A DNA stretch of 64,000 bases from Pseudomonadota bacterium (GCA_018241025.1 JAFEEQ010000015.1:124001-188000), one strand, 5' to 3'; positions 1-9,496 are shown, numbered from the stretch's first letter. Made by a program: numbers and translations. Notes: generated from the letters alone by a model not told the origin.

Positions 1-712
1 CCGGCAGCTCGGTGCGCCACGAGCCGCGCACGCCCATCGAGGTGTCGTAGGCGCGCTGGTCCATGCCCTCGATGAGGTAGGACATCGCCACGCGCTGGGC
101 GAGGCGTGAAAGATCGTAGTCGGAGGCGCCGCTGAGCTGGGCCTGGCGGAGCTGGTTGTTCGCTTCGTCGGGCTGGTCGGCCTTGATCGCGCGATCGATC
201 AGGACCTTCGCGGCCTTGCCGGCATCGCTGTTCAGCGGCGGATCGGGCTCGCCGTATTCTTCGTAGCCGCCGCCACGGGTGCGCGGACCGCCGGAGGGAA
301 CCGGTACGCTCGCCGTCATGACGATGACAGTCTTGTGGTGCTTCTTGTGGACCTTCTTCGATGCCCGCGCCACGGCGAGCTTGTAGATGCGGTCGGCGAT
401 CGGCAGATCCGGATAGGCCTTCAGCCAGGAGATCAAGTCCGACAGATCGGCATGGCCATGGCGCGAGAGATAATGCTCGGCGAGGACATAGCCCTCGAGC
501 GAGGTGTCGCTGAGCTGCGCGAAGAGTTTCTTGGCGTCGTCGAAGCGGCCGTCGCGCTCGGCATCGAAGATGCGGCGATAGAGCGAGACGTCATCGGATG
601 ACAGGACGCTCATCGGGACGCTGGCGGCGAGGCCGGTATCGACCGGCATGTCGGCGTAGGCCAGCGACGCGGAAAGCGCCAAGGCGGTAAATGCGACGAT
701 CGCTTTACGCAT
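1..712 (-). CDS. soluble lytic murein transglycosylase, N-terminal part (truncated by window edge)
   Basis: The reading frame starts at ATG 712 and runs leftward off the window, so only about 237 N-terminal residues are present. It opens with a signal peptide (MRKAIVAFTALALSASLAYA), followed by helical segments such as YRRIFDAERDGRFDDAKKLF and the stretch GYVLAEHYLSRHGHADLSDL. These resemble the alpha-superhelical U-domain of Slt-type transglycosylases, which cleave peptidoglycan glycan strands in the periplasm. The catalytic SLT domain would lie beyond position 1, so enzyme activity cannot be judged here. The gene lies 46 bp downstream of the uracil-DNA glycosylase and may be in the same leftward transcript. 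The call is from N-terminal resemblance only. Confidence 0.7.
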   Translation of the reverse strand, partial: MRKAIVAFTALALSASLAYADMPVDTGLAASVPMSVLSSDDVSLYRRIFDAERDGRFDDAKKLFAQLSDTSLEGYVLAEHYLSRHGHADLSDLISWLKAYPDLPIADRIYKLAVARASKKVHKKHHKTVIVMTASVPVPSGGPRTRGGGYEEYGEPDPPLNSDAGKAAKVLIDRAIKADQPDEANNQLRQAQLSGASDYDLSRLAQRVAMSYLIEGMDQRAYDTSMGVRGSWRTELP

Positions 713-758
713 GCAACGAGGTTCCGCTTCGCAGATGTTTTCTATGGCGCGATTGCGT

Positions 759-1640
759 TCAATCCTTGGCCGGCAGGCCAAGCTCTTCGAGCCTGGCGGC
801 CACCGCCTGCAAATCACGCCAGGCCAGTTTCTTATGGGCGGGCTGCCGGAGCAAGTAGGCGGGATGAAGCGTCGGCATCACGGGGATGGTTTCGTTCCCG
901 ATTCGGTACTCGAGCCAGCGGCCGCGCAATTTCATGATGCCGTCATTGACGCCGAGGACGTGGCGCGCGGAGACCGCGCCGAGCAGCATAAGGAACTTCG
1001 GCTGTGCCAGTTCGATATGCCGGCGCAGGAACGGGATGCACATCGCGACCTCGGCGGGATCGGGATTGCGGTTGTCCGGCGGGCGCCAGGGCATGACGTT
1101 GGCGATGTAGAAGGTCGAGCGGTCGAGCCCGATGGCGGCCATCATGCGGTCGAGCAGCTTGCCGGCGCGGCCGACGAAGGGCAGGCCGGCGATGTCCTCG
1201 TCGCGACCGGGCGCCTCGCCAATCAGCATGATGCGCGAGGTGGGGTTGCCATCGGCGAAGACGGTGTTCTTGGCGAGTTTCTTCAGTTGCGAGCCATCGA
1301 AGCCTTCGAGCGCGGCCTTGAGCTCGACGAGCGTATTGCAGCGTGCGGCGATTTCCTGCGCCGAAGCATAGCCGTCGGTCGCGAGCGGGCCGTTGTTGGC
1401 CGGGGTGATGTTGGCGAGCGGGCGCGGACCTTCGGGACGGGTGAGGGGGCGTGGCGGAGCGGCTGTCGATGTCGCCACGCGACGTTGCTCCGTCGCATCG
1501 GCTCCCGCAGGCTGGGGCGGACGAACGATGAACCTGTTTACTGGATCATCGGCCAGGGCCTCGTCCGCGCCGGAATCCAGAAGCCAGCGAAGCGTTGAAA
1601 GCGTATCGTAAGCGGCGACCATGCGGGCAGAATAAGGCAT
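759..1640 (-). CDS. uracil-DNA glycosylase, family 4-like
   Basis: A 293-residue DNA-repair glycosylase that removes uracil from DNA. The first 90 or so residues are a poorly conserved, proline-rich extension. The catalytic domain follows, with GEAPG (about residues 141-145), GLPFVGRAG, the WRPPDNR loop (about 185-191) and HPAYLLRQP near the C terminus. This pattern fits the family 4 UDGs. Family 4 normally holds a 4Fe-4S cluster with four cysteines. Here only C101 and C201 remain at the expected places, with S117 and W185 at the other two. ATG 1640 is chosen; ATG 1622 (MVAAYDT) is equally possible, and neither has a good ribosome site. The frame stays open far upstream (to 2531), but that part overlaps the S41 peptidase and is not coding. 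The peptidase stop lies 20 bp upstream. Confidence 0.85.
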   Translation of the reverse strand: MPYSARMVAAYDTLSTLRWLLDSGADEALADDPVNRFIVRPPQPAGADATEQRRVATSTAAPPRPLTRPEGPRPLANITPANNGPLATDGYASAQEIAARCNTLVELKAALEGFDGSQLKKLAKNTVFADGNPTSRIMLIGEAPGRDEDIAGLPFVGRAGKLLDRMMAAIGLDRSTFYIANVMPWRPPDNRNPDPAEVAMCIPFLRRHIELAQPKFLMLLGAVSARHVLGVNDGIMKLRGRWLEYRIGNETIPVMPTLHPAYLLRQPAHKKLAWRDLQAVAARLEELGLPAKD

Positions 1641-1660
1641 GTGCCGCCGTGATGCGACTA

Positions 1661-3061
1661 TCAACGCACCGCGCGGCGGCGTTCGGCGATCAGTTTCCGC
1701 GTCGCATCCAGGACACTGTCGCGGCCCGCGGCAATGCTGGCGGTGGAAGGCTCCACCCGGATATCTGGGCTGATGCCGTGATAGTAGCTCTGCTCGCAGG
1801 GCATGTGGATCTCCGAGAACGACACCGTAAAGCGCAGGCCGGAATGGGGCATCGTGAACGGAACCGCATCGGCCACGAAATTGGTCGATTGTCCCGGCGG
1901 TTGTCCGACGACCGTGCCCAAGCCGTTGCATTTGAAATAGGCGGTGAACATCGCAGCTGCCGAGAACGTGTTGTTGGCGGTCAGCAGGTATACATGGCCG
2001 TGGAACACGTGATCGCGATACGGCGGGGTTACGACGACAGGACCGCTGTCCTTCAGTCCGTCCACCAGTGCCCCGGCCGGATTTGTCATGACGATCTTGC
2101 GGGTGTCTTCGTCGGTATGGGTCGTCGCCTCGGCATAGAGCGCCTTCAGATCGTCGGTGACCTTCACATAGAAAGCGCCGATCAGCTTGTAGGGCTTGTC
2201 GGTCAGATACGAGATCACCTCTTGGGCGAGCCGCCCGGAGCCGCCACCGTTCCGGCGTATGTCGATGATCAGGTCGTTGACGTGATTTTCGTCGAGGGTT
2301 GCGAAGCTCTTTGCCATGAACGGACTGAACCCGTCGGAGGGCGTGAAGCTGTTGATGGTGAGAAGCGCGACATTGTGCGGCAGCATCCGCAAGCCATAGG
2401 TGCTGCCGGGGGCGTTGTAGCTGTGGAATTGATCCGCGGCGAAAACATGCGCCGGAACGTGGGCTGTTCCCGTCTGATGGCCATGGCGCCAGCGGATGAC
2501 AAAGCGCTCGGGGGCGCCGAAGCGCATCCAATACAGCTCGCGAAACAGCCGCGCATAGATGTCGTAGACCGGGTGGACATCATTGATGATGCCGCGATAG
2601 GCCTCGACAATTTGGGCGACACTGGCGCCGTTGATCGCGGTGATTTCGGATCCGGGCGCGAGGTGAGGATCGCCGCTGGCATTGGTGGTCACATAGAGGC
2701 GGCCTTCGACGAAAGAAACCTCGGCGGGAAAGACACCGCCACGAACGGCATAGGCCTGAAAGTCGTCGATCAGTGGATCGACAAGCGTGTGTCCATCTCT
2801 CAGAGCGGCCGCAAGCGCGGCGGCGCGGCGATAGAATTCGATGCGCCCGACCGGCCGGTTCAGGCCGGCGCGGGTCTTGCGGTACAGCGCCTCGAATCTG
2901 TCTTGCGGGATATAGAGCCATGGGTTCGAATCCTGCGCGAGAATCTTGTCGTGCAGGTAGGCGAGATCGGCTCTGGCATCGGCGGGTGACAGGGGCCTTG
3001 CCTGCGCCGTCAACGGCAGCATGAATGCTGCTGCAAGCAAGCTTTTCAGGCGCAAAGACAC
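1661..3061 (-). CDS. S41-family (C-terminal-processing-like) peptidase, secreted
   Basis: 466 residues starting at GTG 3061, which has an AGGGG ribosome site about 7 bases upstream. An N-terminal signal peptide (MSLRLKSLLAAAFMLPLTAQA) predicts export. The C-terminal half carries the S41 fold: a conserved strand ending IDIRRNGGGSG, followed by LLTANNTFSAAAMF, where the serine is the expected nucleophile of tail-specific proteases. The end, HGISPDIRVEPS, is also typical of the family. There is no obvious PDZ domain, so it is closer to tricorn-like or secreted S41 peptidases than to CtpA. The substrate is unknown. It is divergent from ETF-QO and is followed 20 bp later by the glycosylase gene. 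Confidence 0.8.
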   Translation of the reverse strand: MSLRLKSLLAAAFMLPLTAQARPLSPADARADLAYLHDKILAQDSNPWLYIPQDRFEALYRKTRAGLNRPVGRIEFYRRAAALAAALRDGHTLVDPLIDDFQAYAVRGGVFPAEVSFVEGRLYVTTNASGDPHLAPGSEITAINGASVAQIVEAYRGIINDVHPVYDIYARLFRELYWMRFGAPERFVIRWRHGHQTGTAHVPAHVFAADQFHSYNAPGSTYGLRMLPHNVALLTINSFTPSDGFSPFMAKSFATLDENHVNDLIIDIRRNGGGSGRLAQEVISYLTDKPYKLIGAFYVKVTDDLKALYAEATTHTDEDTRKIVMTNPAGALVDGLKDSGPVVVTPPYRDHVFHGHVYLLTANNTFSAAAMFTAYFKCNGLGTVVGQPPGQSTNFVADAVPFTMPHSGLRFTVSFSEIHMPCEQSYYHGISPDIRVEPSTASIAAGRDSVLDATRKLIAERRRAVR

Positions 3062-3196
3062 CGGGTTCCCCTCTCGTCAGATTTGCCCGAGGGTGCCGTC
3101 CAATGGGGCTGTTTTGAGGCAGGCGGGGCCTGTTGACCCCCTTTTGCCCCCGTCCCATAAGAGGTTTCACGGGGATGAAAGCGAGTTTCCAGGAAA

Positions 3197-4861
3197 ATGT
3201 CCGAAGCAGTTCAGCGCGAGAGCATGGAATATGACGTCGTCATCGTCGGCGGCGGGCCGGCGGGGCTCTCGGCGGCGATCCGGTTGAAGCAGCTCGCGGC
3301 CGAGCAGGGCCGCGAGGTCAGCGTCTGCCTGCTGGAAAAGGGCTCCGAGATCGGCGCGCACATCCTGTCCGGTGCCGTCATCGACCCGATCGCGATCAAC
3401 GAACTGATCCCCGACTGGAAGGAAAAGGGCGCGCCGCTCGACACCCCGGTGACCGACGACCGGTTCTATTTCCTGGGCGAGGCCGGTTCGATCCGCCTGC
3501 CGAACTTCGCCATGCCGCCGCTGATGAGCAATCACGGCAATTACATCGTCAGCTTAAGCAACGTCTGCAAGTGGCTGGCAACGCAGGCAGAAGCGCTCGG
3601 CGTGGAGATCTATCCCGGCTTCGCCGCGGCCGACATCGTCTATGGCGAGAAGGGCGAGGTGCTCGGCGTCACCACCGGCGACATGGGCGTCGCCAAGGAT
3701 GGCCATCACAAGCCGGAGTACACCCCAGGCATGAACTTGCTCGGCAAGTACACGCTGTTCGCCGAGGGCGCGCGCGGCTCGCTGACCAAGCGGTTGCTCG
3801 CCAAGTTCAACCTGCAGGACGGCAAGGACTATCCGAAGTTTGGCATCGGCGTGAAGGAACTCTGGGAGCTGGCGCCGGGCAAGCACAAGCCGGGCCTCGT
3901 GATGCACACCTTCGGCTGGCCGCTGACCAACGACACCGGCGGCGGCACCTTCATGTACCACTGGGGCGAGAATCTCTGCTCCATCGGCTTCGTCATCCAC
4001 CTGAACTATTCCAATCCCTACATCTCGCCCTTCGACGAGTTCCAGCGGATGAAGCATCACCCGATCGTCGCCGATTATCTCGAAGGCGGAAAGCGCATCG
4101 TCTATGGCGCGCGCGCGATCACCGAGGGCGGGTTCCAGTCGGTGCCCAAGCTCGTCTTTCCGGGCGGCGCGCTGGTGGGCTGCGCCGCGGGCTTCGTCAA
4201 CGTGCCGCGCATCAAGGGCAGCCACAATGCGATGAAGACCGGCATGATGGCGGCCGAGGCGGCATTCGCGGCGCTGGGCGATGGCCGGTCGCACGACACG
4301 CTCGATAGCTATGAGACGGCTTACGAGACGAGCCATGTCTACAAGGACCTCAAGCGGGTGCGGAACGTGAAGCCGCTGTGGTCGAAGCTCGGCCTCTATG
4401 TCGGCATCCCGCTGGCGGCGCTCGACATGTGGACCAACCAGCTCTTCGGCTTCTCGTTCTTCGGCACGCTGAAGCACGGCAAGCCGGATTACGCGACGCT
4501 TAAGAAAGCGAAAGATTGCAAGCCGATTGCCTATCCGAAACCGGATGGAAAGCTTTCCTTCGACAAACTTTCGTCGGTATTCCTGTCCAATACCAACCAC
4601 GAGGAAGACCAGCCCGTTCACCTTCAATTGAAGGACCCGAGCGTGCCAATTCGGGTAAACCTTCCGGAGTACGACGAGCCGGCGCAGCGCTACTGCCCGG
4701 CGGGCGTTTACGAGGTGGTGCAGGAGGAGAGTGGTCCGCGCTTCCAGATCAACGCGCAGAACTGCGTGCATTGCAAAACCTGCGACATCAAGGATCCGTC
4801 GCAGAACATCAACTGGGTGACGCCCGAGGGCGGTGGCGGTCCGAACTACCCGAACATGTGA
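3197..4861 (+). CDS. electron transfer flavoprotein-ubiquinone oxidoreductase (ETF-QO)
   Basis: A 554-residue flavoprotein that passes electrons from reduced ETF (from fatty-acid and amino-acid dehydrogenases) to ubiquinone at the inner membrane. The FAD-binding motif GGGPAGLSAA lies at about residues 18-27, and the length is normal for the family. The C-terminal ferredoxin-like region has cysteines at about 500, 523, 526 and 529 (CVHCKTCD), which bind the 4Fe-4S cluster. The end (GGGGPNYPNM) is characteristic. ATG 3197 was used; ATG 3224 (MEYDVVIVGG) would also give a complete protein. The stop overlaps the GTG start of the next gene, suggesting translational coupling. Confidence 0.97.
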   Translation: MSEAVQRESMEYDVVIVGGGPAGLSAAIRLKQLAAEQGREVSVCLLEKGSEIGAHILSGAVIDPIAINELIPDWKEKGAPLDTPVTDDRFYFLGEAGSIRLPNFAMPPLMSNHGNYIVSLSNVCKWLATQAEALGVEIYPGFAAADIVYGEKGEVLGVTTGDMGVAKDGHHKPEYTPGMNLLGKYTLFAEGARGSLTKRLLAKFNLQDGKDYPKFGIGVKELWELAPGKHKPGLVMHTFGWPLTNDTGGGTFMYHWGENLCSIGFVIHLNYSNPYISPFDEFQRMKHHPIVADYLEGGKRIVYGARAITEGGFQSVPKLVFPGGALVGCAAGFVNVPRIKGSHNAMKTGMMAAEAAFAALGDGRSHDTLDSYETAYETSHVYKDLKRVRNVKPLWSKLGLYVGIPLAALDMWTNQLFGFSFFGTLKHGKPDYATLKKAKDCKPIAYPKPDGKLSFDKLSSVFLSNTNHEEDQPVHLQLKDPSVPIRVNLPEYDEPAQRYCPAGVYEVVQEESGPRFQINAQNCVHCKTCDIKDPSQNINWVTPEGGGGPNYPNM

Positions 4862-6561
4862 GGCCAGATTTGCGCAGCATCACCCGGATTGTCGTCCTCG
4901 CCCTGGCGCTTGGCCTGTCGGCCTGCGCCAGTTTCTCCACCGGCAAGCCGGCGCCGGCCGGTCCGATGGTGGAGGACTCCGAGTACGGCAACTATCTCGC
5001 CGCCCGCTTCGCGGCGAGCGAATACAATCTGCACGACGCGGCGATCTACTACCGGGCTGCTTTGAAGGCCGATCCGGACGACGAGCAGCTTCTGGCGCTT
5101 GCCTTCTTCTATTCAACCTCGGCGGGCGACATCGACGATGCCGCGGCGCTGGCGCAGCGCATCGTGGCGAAGTCGCCGGACGACAGGGCGGCACGGTTGG
5201 CACTCGCCGTCGCGGCCATGAAGAAGCACGACTATGCAGGCGCGCGGAAACAGATTGCGCTGTCGGCCAGGGGGCCGTTCGCTTCGCTGACGATCTCGCT
5301 GTTCGATGCCTGGGCCGCGGCCGGCATGGGCGACAAGAAGGCGGCGATCGACGATCTCGGTTCGCTCAAGACGATGGGCGGCGCCGATGCCTTCGCCGTG
5401 TTCCATCTTGCGCTGATCGCGGAATTCACCGGCGACGACAAGCTCGCGGAAGAGACCTATCAGGCCTATCTGAAGCTCTCGCCGAGCCCGCGCGCTCTCG
5501 ATGCCTATGGCCGCTTCCTGGAGCGGGCCGGTCGCCGCGATGATGCCAAGGCGCTCTATTCGCTCTATGCCAACGAGCCGGGCTTGAAGGAGCTGACGCG
5601 CGCAAGCCTTGCCCGCATCGCCACCGGCCGCAAATCCGACGCGCTGGTGACGAGCGCGGAAGATGGCGCCGCCGAGGCGCTGTTCGGTATCGCCGCTTCG
5701 CTGACCGACAAGGCGAGCGCCGATGTCTCGATCCTCTACATGCGGCTTGCGCTTTATCTGCGTCCGACGCTCGACCTCGGCGCCGTGCTGCTGGCCGACC
5801 GATTCGAGAGCCTCAAGAAGTACGACGATGCGATCGCGGTTTACGGCATGGTGCCGAAGAACTCGCCCTATTGGCGCCTGGCGCAGGTCGAAGCGGCGCT
5901 GGACGAAGCGCGTGCGGACAGGGCCGACGATGCGATCAAGACGCTGACAAGCCTGACCGCGGCACAGCCGGACGATGCCGATGCGTGGATCGCGCTCGGA
6001 GACACCTATCGCAGCAAGGAGCGATTCGCGGAAGCCGCCGCGGCCTATGACCATGCCCTGGCGTTGCGGCCGCACGGGTCGGCGGCGGACTGGCCGCTCT
6101 ATTTCGCGCATGCCGTGGCGGAGCAGGGGCTCAACAACTGGAGTGCCGCCGAAGTCGATCTCAAGAAGGCGCTCGCGCTCGCGCCGAACGAGCCGACGCT
6201 GCTGAATTATCTCGGCTACACCTGGGTCGACCAGAACCGGAATATTCCCGAAGCGCTGGCGATGCTCGAGAAGGCGCATGCGCTGAAGCCGACGGACGGC
6301 TACATCGCGGACAGCGTCGGCTGGGCCTATTACAAGCTCGGACGCTACGAGGAGGCGGCGCGGACACTGCAGCTCGCCGTGCAGTTGGTGCCGGGCGATC
6401 CGACCATCAACGACCACTATGGCGACGCGCTGTGGCGGATCGGTCGCAAGACCGATGCGCAGTTCCAGTGGTATCACGCGCTCGCCTTCGGTCCTTCCGA
6501 CGCCGACAAGGCGGTGATCGAGAAGAAGCTGAAAGACGGCCTCGGTGACGCGGCGCATTGA
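4858..6561 (+). CDS. TPR-repeat lipoprotein
   Basis: 567 residues from GTG 4858, whose GTGA overlaps the ETF-QO stop. The start gives a lipoprotein signal, MRPDLRSITRIVVLALALGL, followed by the lipobox LSAC with lipidation expected at C23. The rest is a chain of tetratricopeptide helices, for example DAWIALGDTYRSKERFAEAA, followed by several further consensus-like repeats toward the C terminus. Such alphaproteobacterial lipoproteins are thought to act as envelope scaffolds, but no substrate can be named. An ATG further upstream in the same frame (4516) would place the start deep inside ETF-QO and lose the signal peptide, so it was rejected. The 3' end overlaps ispE by 17 bases. Confidence 0.85.
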   Translation: MRPDLRSITRIVVLALALGLSACASFSTGKPAPAGPMVEDSEYGNYLAARFAASEYNLHDAAIYYRAALKADPDDEQLLALAFFYSTSAGDIDDAAALAQRIVAKSPDDRAARLALAVAAMKKHDYAGARKQIALSARGPFASLTISLFDAWAAAGMGDKKAAIDDLGSLKTMGGADAFAVFHLALIAEFTGDDKLAEETYQAYLKLSPSPRALDAYGRFLERAGRRDDAKALYSLYANEPGLKELTRASLARIATGRKSDALVTSAEDGAAEALFGIAASLTDKASADVSILYMRLALYLRPTLDLGAVLLADRFESLKKYDDAIAVYGMVPKNSPYWRLAQVEAALDEARADRADDAIKTLTSLTAAQPDDADAWIALGDTYRSKERFAEAAAAYDHALALRPHGSAADWPLYFAHAVAEQGLNNWSAAEVDLKKALALAPNEPTLLNYLGYTWVDQNRNIPEALAMLEKAHALKPTDGYIADSVGWAYYKLGRYEEAARTLQLAVQLVPGDPTINDHYGDALWRIGRKTDAQFQWYHALAFGPSDADKAVIEKKLKDGLGDAAH

Positions 6562-7411
6562 GGCCTTCGCCGCGGCGAAGATCAATCTGCTGTTGCATGT
6601 CGGCGAGCGCCGCGACGACGGATTCCACGAGCTCGAAAGCCTCGCGGTGTTCGCCGATATCGGCGACAAGCTGCGCTTCGAAGAGGCCGACGACCTCTCA
6701 CTGACGATCGATGGGCCTTATGCAAAAGGGCTCGAGGCCGAAGCCGACAATCTGGTGCTGCGCGCCGCTCGGGCACTGGCGGCGGATGCAGGGCTGGAGC
6801 CGAAGGCGAAGATCCATCTCACCAAGAACCTGCCGGTCGCCTCCGGAATCGGTGGCGGCTCGGCCGACGCGGCCGCGGCGCTGCGCGGGCTGGTCGAGCT
6901 GTGGTCGCTTCAGACCGGAAACAGCGCGGCCAAGGAGATCGCCGCGACACTGGGCTCGGATGTGCCGGTCTGCGTGGAGAGCCGTCCGTCATGGATGGAG
7001 GGCCGCGGCGAGATCGTGACCCGGGCCTGGCGTGTGCCTGCGGCAAACATTCTGCTGGTCAATCCGGGCATCGCGGTGCCGACCGGTCCGGTGTTCAAGG
7101 CCCTCAAGACGCGCACGGGCATCGGGAAGGTCGAGCATCTGCAGTTCGAGCAGGAGCTTTGGACGCTGACCGAGCTGGTGAAAGAAGCGCGCAACGATCT
7201 GGAGGCGCCGGCGCTCGAGATTGCGCCTGTGATCGGCGATGTCCTGGCGCTCCTGCGGGCGCAGAAGCAGGTCTCGGTGGCGCGGATGTCTGGCAGCGGG
7301 GCGACCTGTTTCGCGCTGTTCCACGACGACGAAGGCATGGCCGAGGCCGCAGCGACGGTGCGCGCAGCCCATCCGGCGTGGTGGGTGGCGGAGGCGCGGA
7401 TCATCGCGTGA
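6545..7411 (+). CDS. ispE: 4-diphosphocytidyl-2-C-methyl-D-erythritol kinase
   Basis: A 288-residue GHMP kinase of the non-mevalonate (MEP) isoprenoid pathway, phosphorylating CDP-methylerythritol at the 2-hydroxyl. It starts at GTG 6545 with the usual N terminus AFAAAKINLLLHVGERRDDG. The ATP-binding glycine/serine loop PVASGIGGGSADAAAAL lies near residue 97, and a late GHMP motif, ARMSGSGATCFALF, is present. The start overlaps the end of the TPR lipoprotein gene, so the two are probably co-translated. The downstream neighbour, convergent with this gene, is the polyprenyl synthase that uses the product pathway; the proximity is suggestive of a functional link. Confidence 0.96.
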   Translation: MTRRIEAFAAAKINLLLHVGERRDDGFHELESLAVFADIGDKLRFEEADDLSLTIDGPYAKGLEAEADNLVLRAARALAADAGLEPKAKIHLTKNLPVASGIGGGSADAAAALRGLVELWSLQTGNSAAKEIAATLGSDVPVCVESRPSWMEGRGEIVTRAWRVPAANILLVNPGIAVPTGPVFKALKTRTGIGKVEHLQFEQELWTLTELVKEARNDLEAPALEIAPVIGDVLALLRAQKQVSVARMSGSGATCFALFHDDEGMAEAAATVRAAHPAWWVAEARIIA

Positions 7412-7436
7412 GGGACGGTCTTCCCTCGAAGGAAGG

Positions 7437-8450
7437 TCAGTACGCGCGTTCGACGCAGAAGTCCGCAATGTCGGCCAAAGCCGTGCGGATGTCGCTCGCA
7501 GGGACGGCAGTGAGCGCGGACTTTGCGGCATCGGCGTAATGCCGCGCGCGATTCATGGTTTCCTGGATCGCGCCGGTAGATTCGACATAAGTGATGGCGC
7601 GTTCGAGATCGGCTTCGCTCTGGGTGCCTTCGATGACGCGCTTCCAGAACTGCTTCGCCTGCGCGTCGGCGCGCTCATGCGCGAGGATCACCGGCAACGT
7701 GACCTTGGCCTCGCGGAAGTCGTCGCCGACGGCCTTGCCCATCAATGCCTGGCGGCCGGAATAATCGAGCGCGTCGTCGACGAGCTGAAAGGCGATGCCG
7801 AGGCTCTCACCGTAGGTGCGCATCGCGGTTACGAAGTCGGCGCCCTTGCCGCTCAACACCGCACCGGATTCGGCGGCAGCGGCGAAGAGCTCTGCGGTCT
7901 TGGCGCCGATGACTTTCAGATAGTGCTCTTCGGTCGTGCCGAGATTGCTCTCCGACTTGAGCTGCATCACTTCGCCTTCGGCGATGATCGCAGCCGCGCC
8001 CGAGAGGATATCGAGCACGCGGAGCGAGCCGGTATCGACCATCATCTGGAAGGCGCGGCTGAACAGGAAGTCGCCTACGAGGACGGTCGCCTTGTTGCCC
8101 CAGACGAGATTGGCCGCGACCTTGCCGCGGCGAAGCGTCGAGGCGTCGACGACATCGTCATGCAGCAGCGTGGCGGTGTGGATGAACTCGACGGCGGCGG
8201 CAAGGTTGCGGTGCTTGTCGCCGGAGTAGCCGCCCATGCGCGCGGCGGCGAGGGTGAGCATCGGGCGGAGCCGCTTGCCGCCCGAGTCGATCAGATGCTT
8301 CGCGAGGTCGGGGATCAGCGCCACACCGGAGCCGAGCCGGGTATGGATCATCTTGTCCGTCGCCGCCATGTCGTCGGCGACGAGGCTGTGCAGGCGCTCG
8401 ACCGGGGAAACGCCGTCGGCCGTGGTCTTGCGCATATCGGACTTCAACAT
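7437..8450 (-). CDS. ispB: all-trans polyprenyl (octaprenyl-type) diphosphate synthase
   Basis: 337 residues from ATG 8450 (MLKSDMRKTTADG). It is a trans-isoprenyl diphosphate synthase that extends farnesyl diphosphate with isopentenyl diphosphate to form the ubiquinone side chain. Both aspartate-rich motifs are present: DDVVD at about 98-102 and DDALD at about 225-229, along with GGKRLRP and the lysine-containing GKAVGDDFREAKVTLP. The chain length cannot be proven from sequence; the family and the divergent DUF2007/TrmN6 neighbour match octaprenyl or decaprenyl synthases of alphaproteobacteria. A longer open frame to 8555 is not needed. Confidence 0.92.
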   Translation of the reverse strand: MLKSDMRKTTADGVSPVERLHSLVADDMAATDKMIHTRLGSGVALIPDLAKHLIDSGGKRLRPMLTLAAARMGGYSGDKHRNLAAAVEFIHTATLLHDDVVDASTLRRGKVAANLVWGNKATVLVGDFLFSRAFQMMVDTGSLRVLDILSGAAAIIAEGEVMQLKSESNLGTTEEHYLKVIGAKTAELFAAAAESGAVLSGKGADFVTAMRTYGESLGIAFQLVDDALDYSGRQALMGKAVGDDFREAKVTLPVILAHERADAQAKQFWKRVIEGTQSEADLERAITYVESTGAIQETMNRARHYADAAKSALTAVPASDIRTALADIADFCVERAY

Positions 8451-8560
8451 CGCTCGGGGACGCTCGCGGGTGCTTGCCGGGGAAGCCCGGCATTTGCGAG
8501 ATTGTAAGCCAACCCGGGGGCGGTCAAGAAGGCCCATTCCCGCAGACCGAGCCATGCCCC

Positions 8561-9496
8561 ATGCGCCCCGTCCTCAAGACCAACGATGTCGTTCTCCTGA
8601 GCTATGCGCAAAGCTTGTTGCGCGATGCCGACATCGAGAGCGTGGTCTTTGACGAGAATGCCTCGGTGATGGACGGAAGTTTGGGCATTTTGCCGCGCCG
8701 GCTGATGGTGGCGGATGACGATTTCGAGCGCGGAGAGCGGGTCGTACAGGACGGCTTGTCCCGGCGGCCGCCGAAGCCCGAGGTGACCGAGGACAGGTTC
8801 CTGGACGGCCGGCTCATCGTTCGGCAGTTCGTGGATGGATTTCGTGCCGGGCTGGACGCCGTGATGCTCGCCGCGGCCGTGCCGGCGAAGGCCGGAGAGG
8901 ACATCCTTGAGCTCGGCAGCGGCGCCGGCACGGCCAGCCTGTGCCTCGCCAGCCGGGTGCCGGGCACCGAGGTCGTGGGCGTCGAGATCGACAGCGACCT
9001 CGTCGGGCTTTCGAACGGGAGTTCGACGCTGAACGGCTTTGGCGACCGCGTTGTCTTCGTGCCCGTCGACGCGCTCGATCTGCCGACCGATATGCGACGG
9101 GACTACGACCATGTGATGTGCAATCCGCCCTATCACGGTCCGGACGGCGAGACCTCGCCCGATGCGCGGCGGACCGAGGCACTGTTCGATGACGGGCGAC
9201 TGGGCGGCTGGCTGAAGGTCGGCATCAAGCGCACCGCGCCGGGCGGGACCTTCACCTGTATCCTGCGCGCCGACCGTCTGGGCGAGGCGCTGGCAGTTTT
9301 GCCGGAAGCCGGCGTGAGCATCTTCCCGCTTTATCCACGCGCCGGGGCGGCGGCGAAGCGTGTAATCGTACAGGCGAAGAAGGCGTCGCGAACGCCACTG
9401 GCGCTGCTGCACGGTCTGGTACTGCATGGGGCCGATGGTCAGTATACGGCGGAAGCCGATGCGGTGCTGCGTGGTGAGAAGGGACTGTTCGGATGA
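8561..9496 (+). CDS. DUF2007 domain fused to TrmN6-like SAM methyltransferase
   Basis: 311 residues from ATG 8561. Residues 1-68 (MRPVLKTNDVVLLSYAQSLL...) form a DUF2007 domain, usually a separate protein of about 70-80 residues. A short linker, SRRPPKPEVTEDRF, joins it in one frame to a class I methyltransferase of the COG4123 (tRNA adenine-37 N6-methyltransferase, TrmN6) type. That part has DILELGSGAGTASL (SAM site, about 115-128), the acidic loop VGVEID and the catalytic NPPY motif at about 188-191. Whether it methylates tRNA or a small molecule is unknown. The gene is divergent from the polyprenyl synthase, and its stop overlaps the next start (ATGA). Confidence 0.85.
   Translation: MRPVLKTNDVVLLSYAQSLLRDADIESVVFDENASVMDGSLGILPRRLMVADDDFERGERVVQDGLSRRPPKPEVTEDRFLDGRLIVRQFVDGFRAGLDAVMLAAAVPAKAGEDILELGSGAGTASLCLASRVPGTEVVGVEIDSDLVGLSNGSSTLNGFGDRVVFVPVDALDLPTDMRRDYDHVMCNPPYHGPDGETSPDARRTEALFDDGRLGGWLKVGIKRTAPGGTFTCILRADRLGEALAVLPEAGVSIFPLYPRAGAAAKRVIVQAKKASRTPLALLHGLVLHGADGQYTAEADAVLRGEKGLFG

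Noticed and set aside
1641..2531. Upstream extension of the uracil-DNA glycosylase frame
   Set aside because: It overlaps the S41 peptidase coding sequence on the same strand, and the protein sequence there is not conserved.
5113..6669. Leftward open frame of 518 codons opposite the TPR lipoprotein and the start of ispE
   Set aside because: It runs against two conserved genes and shows only GC-biased residues.
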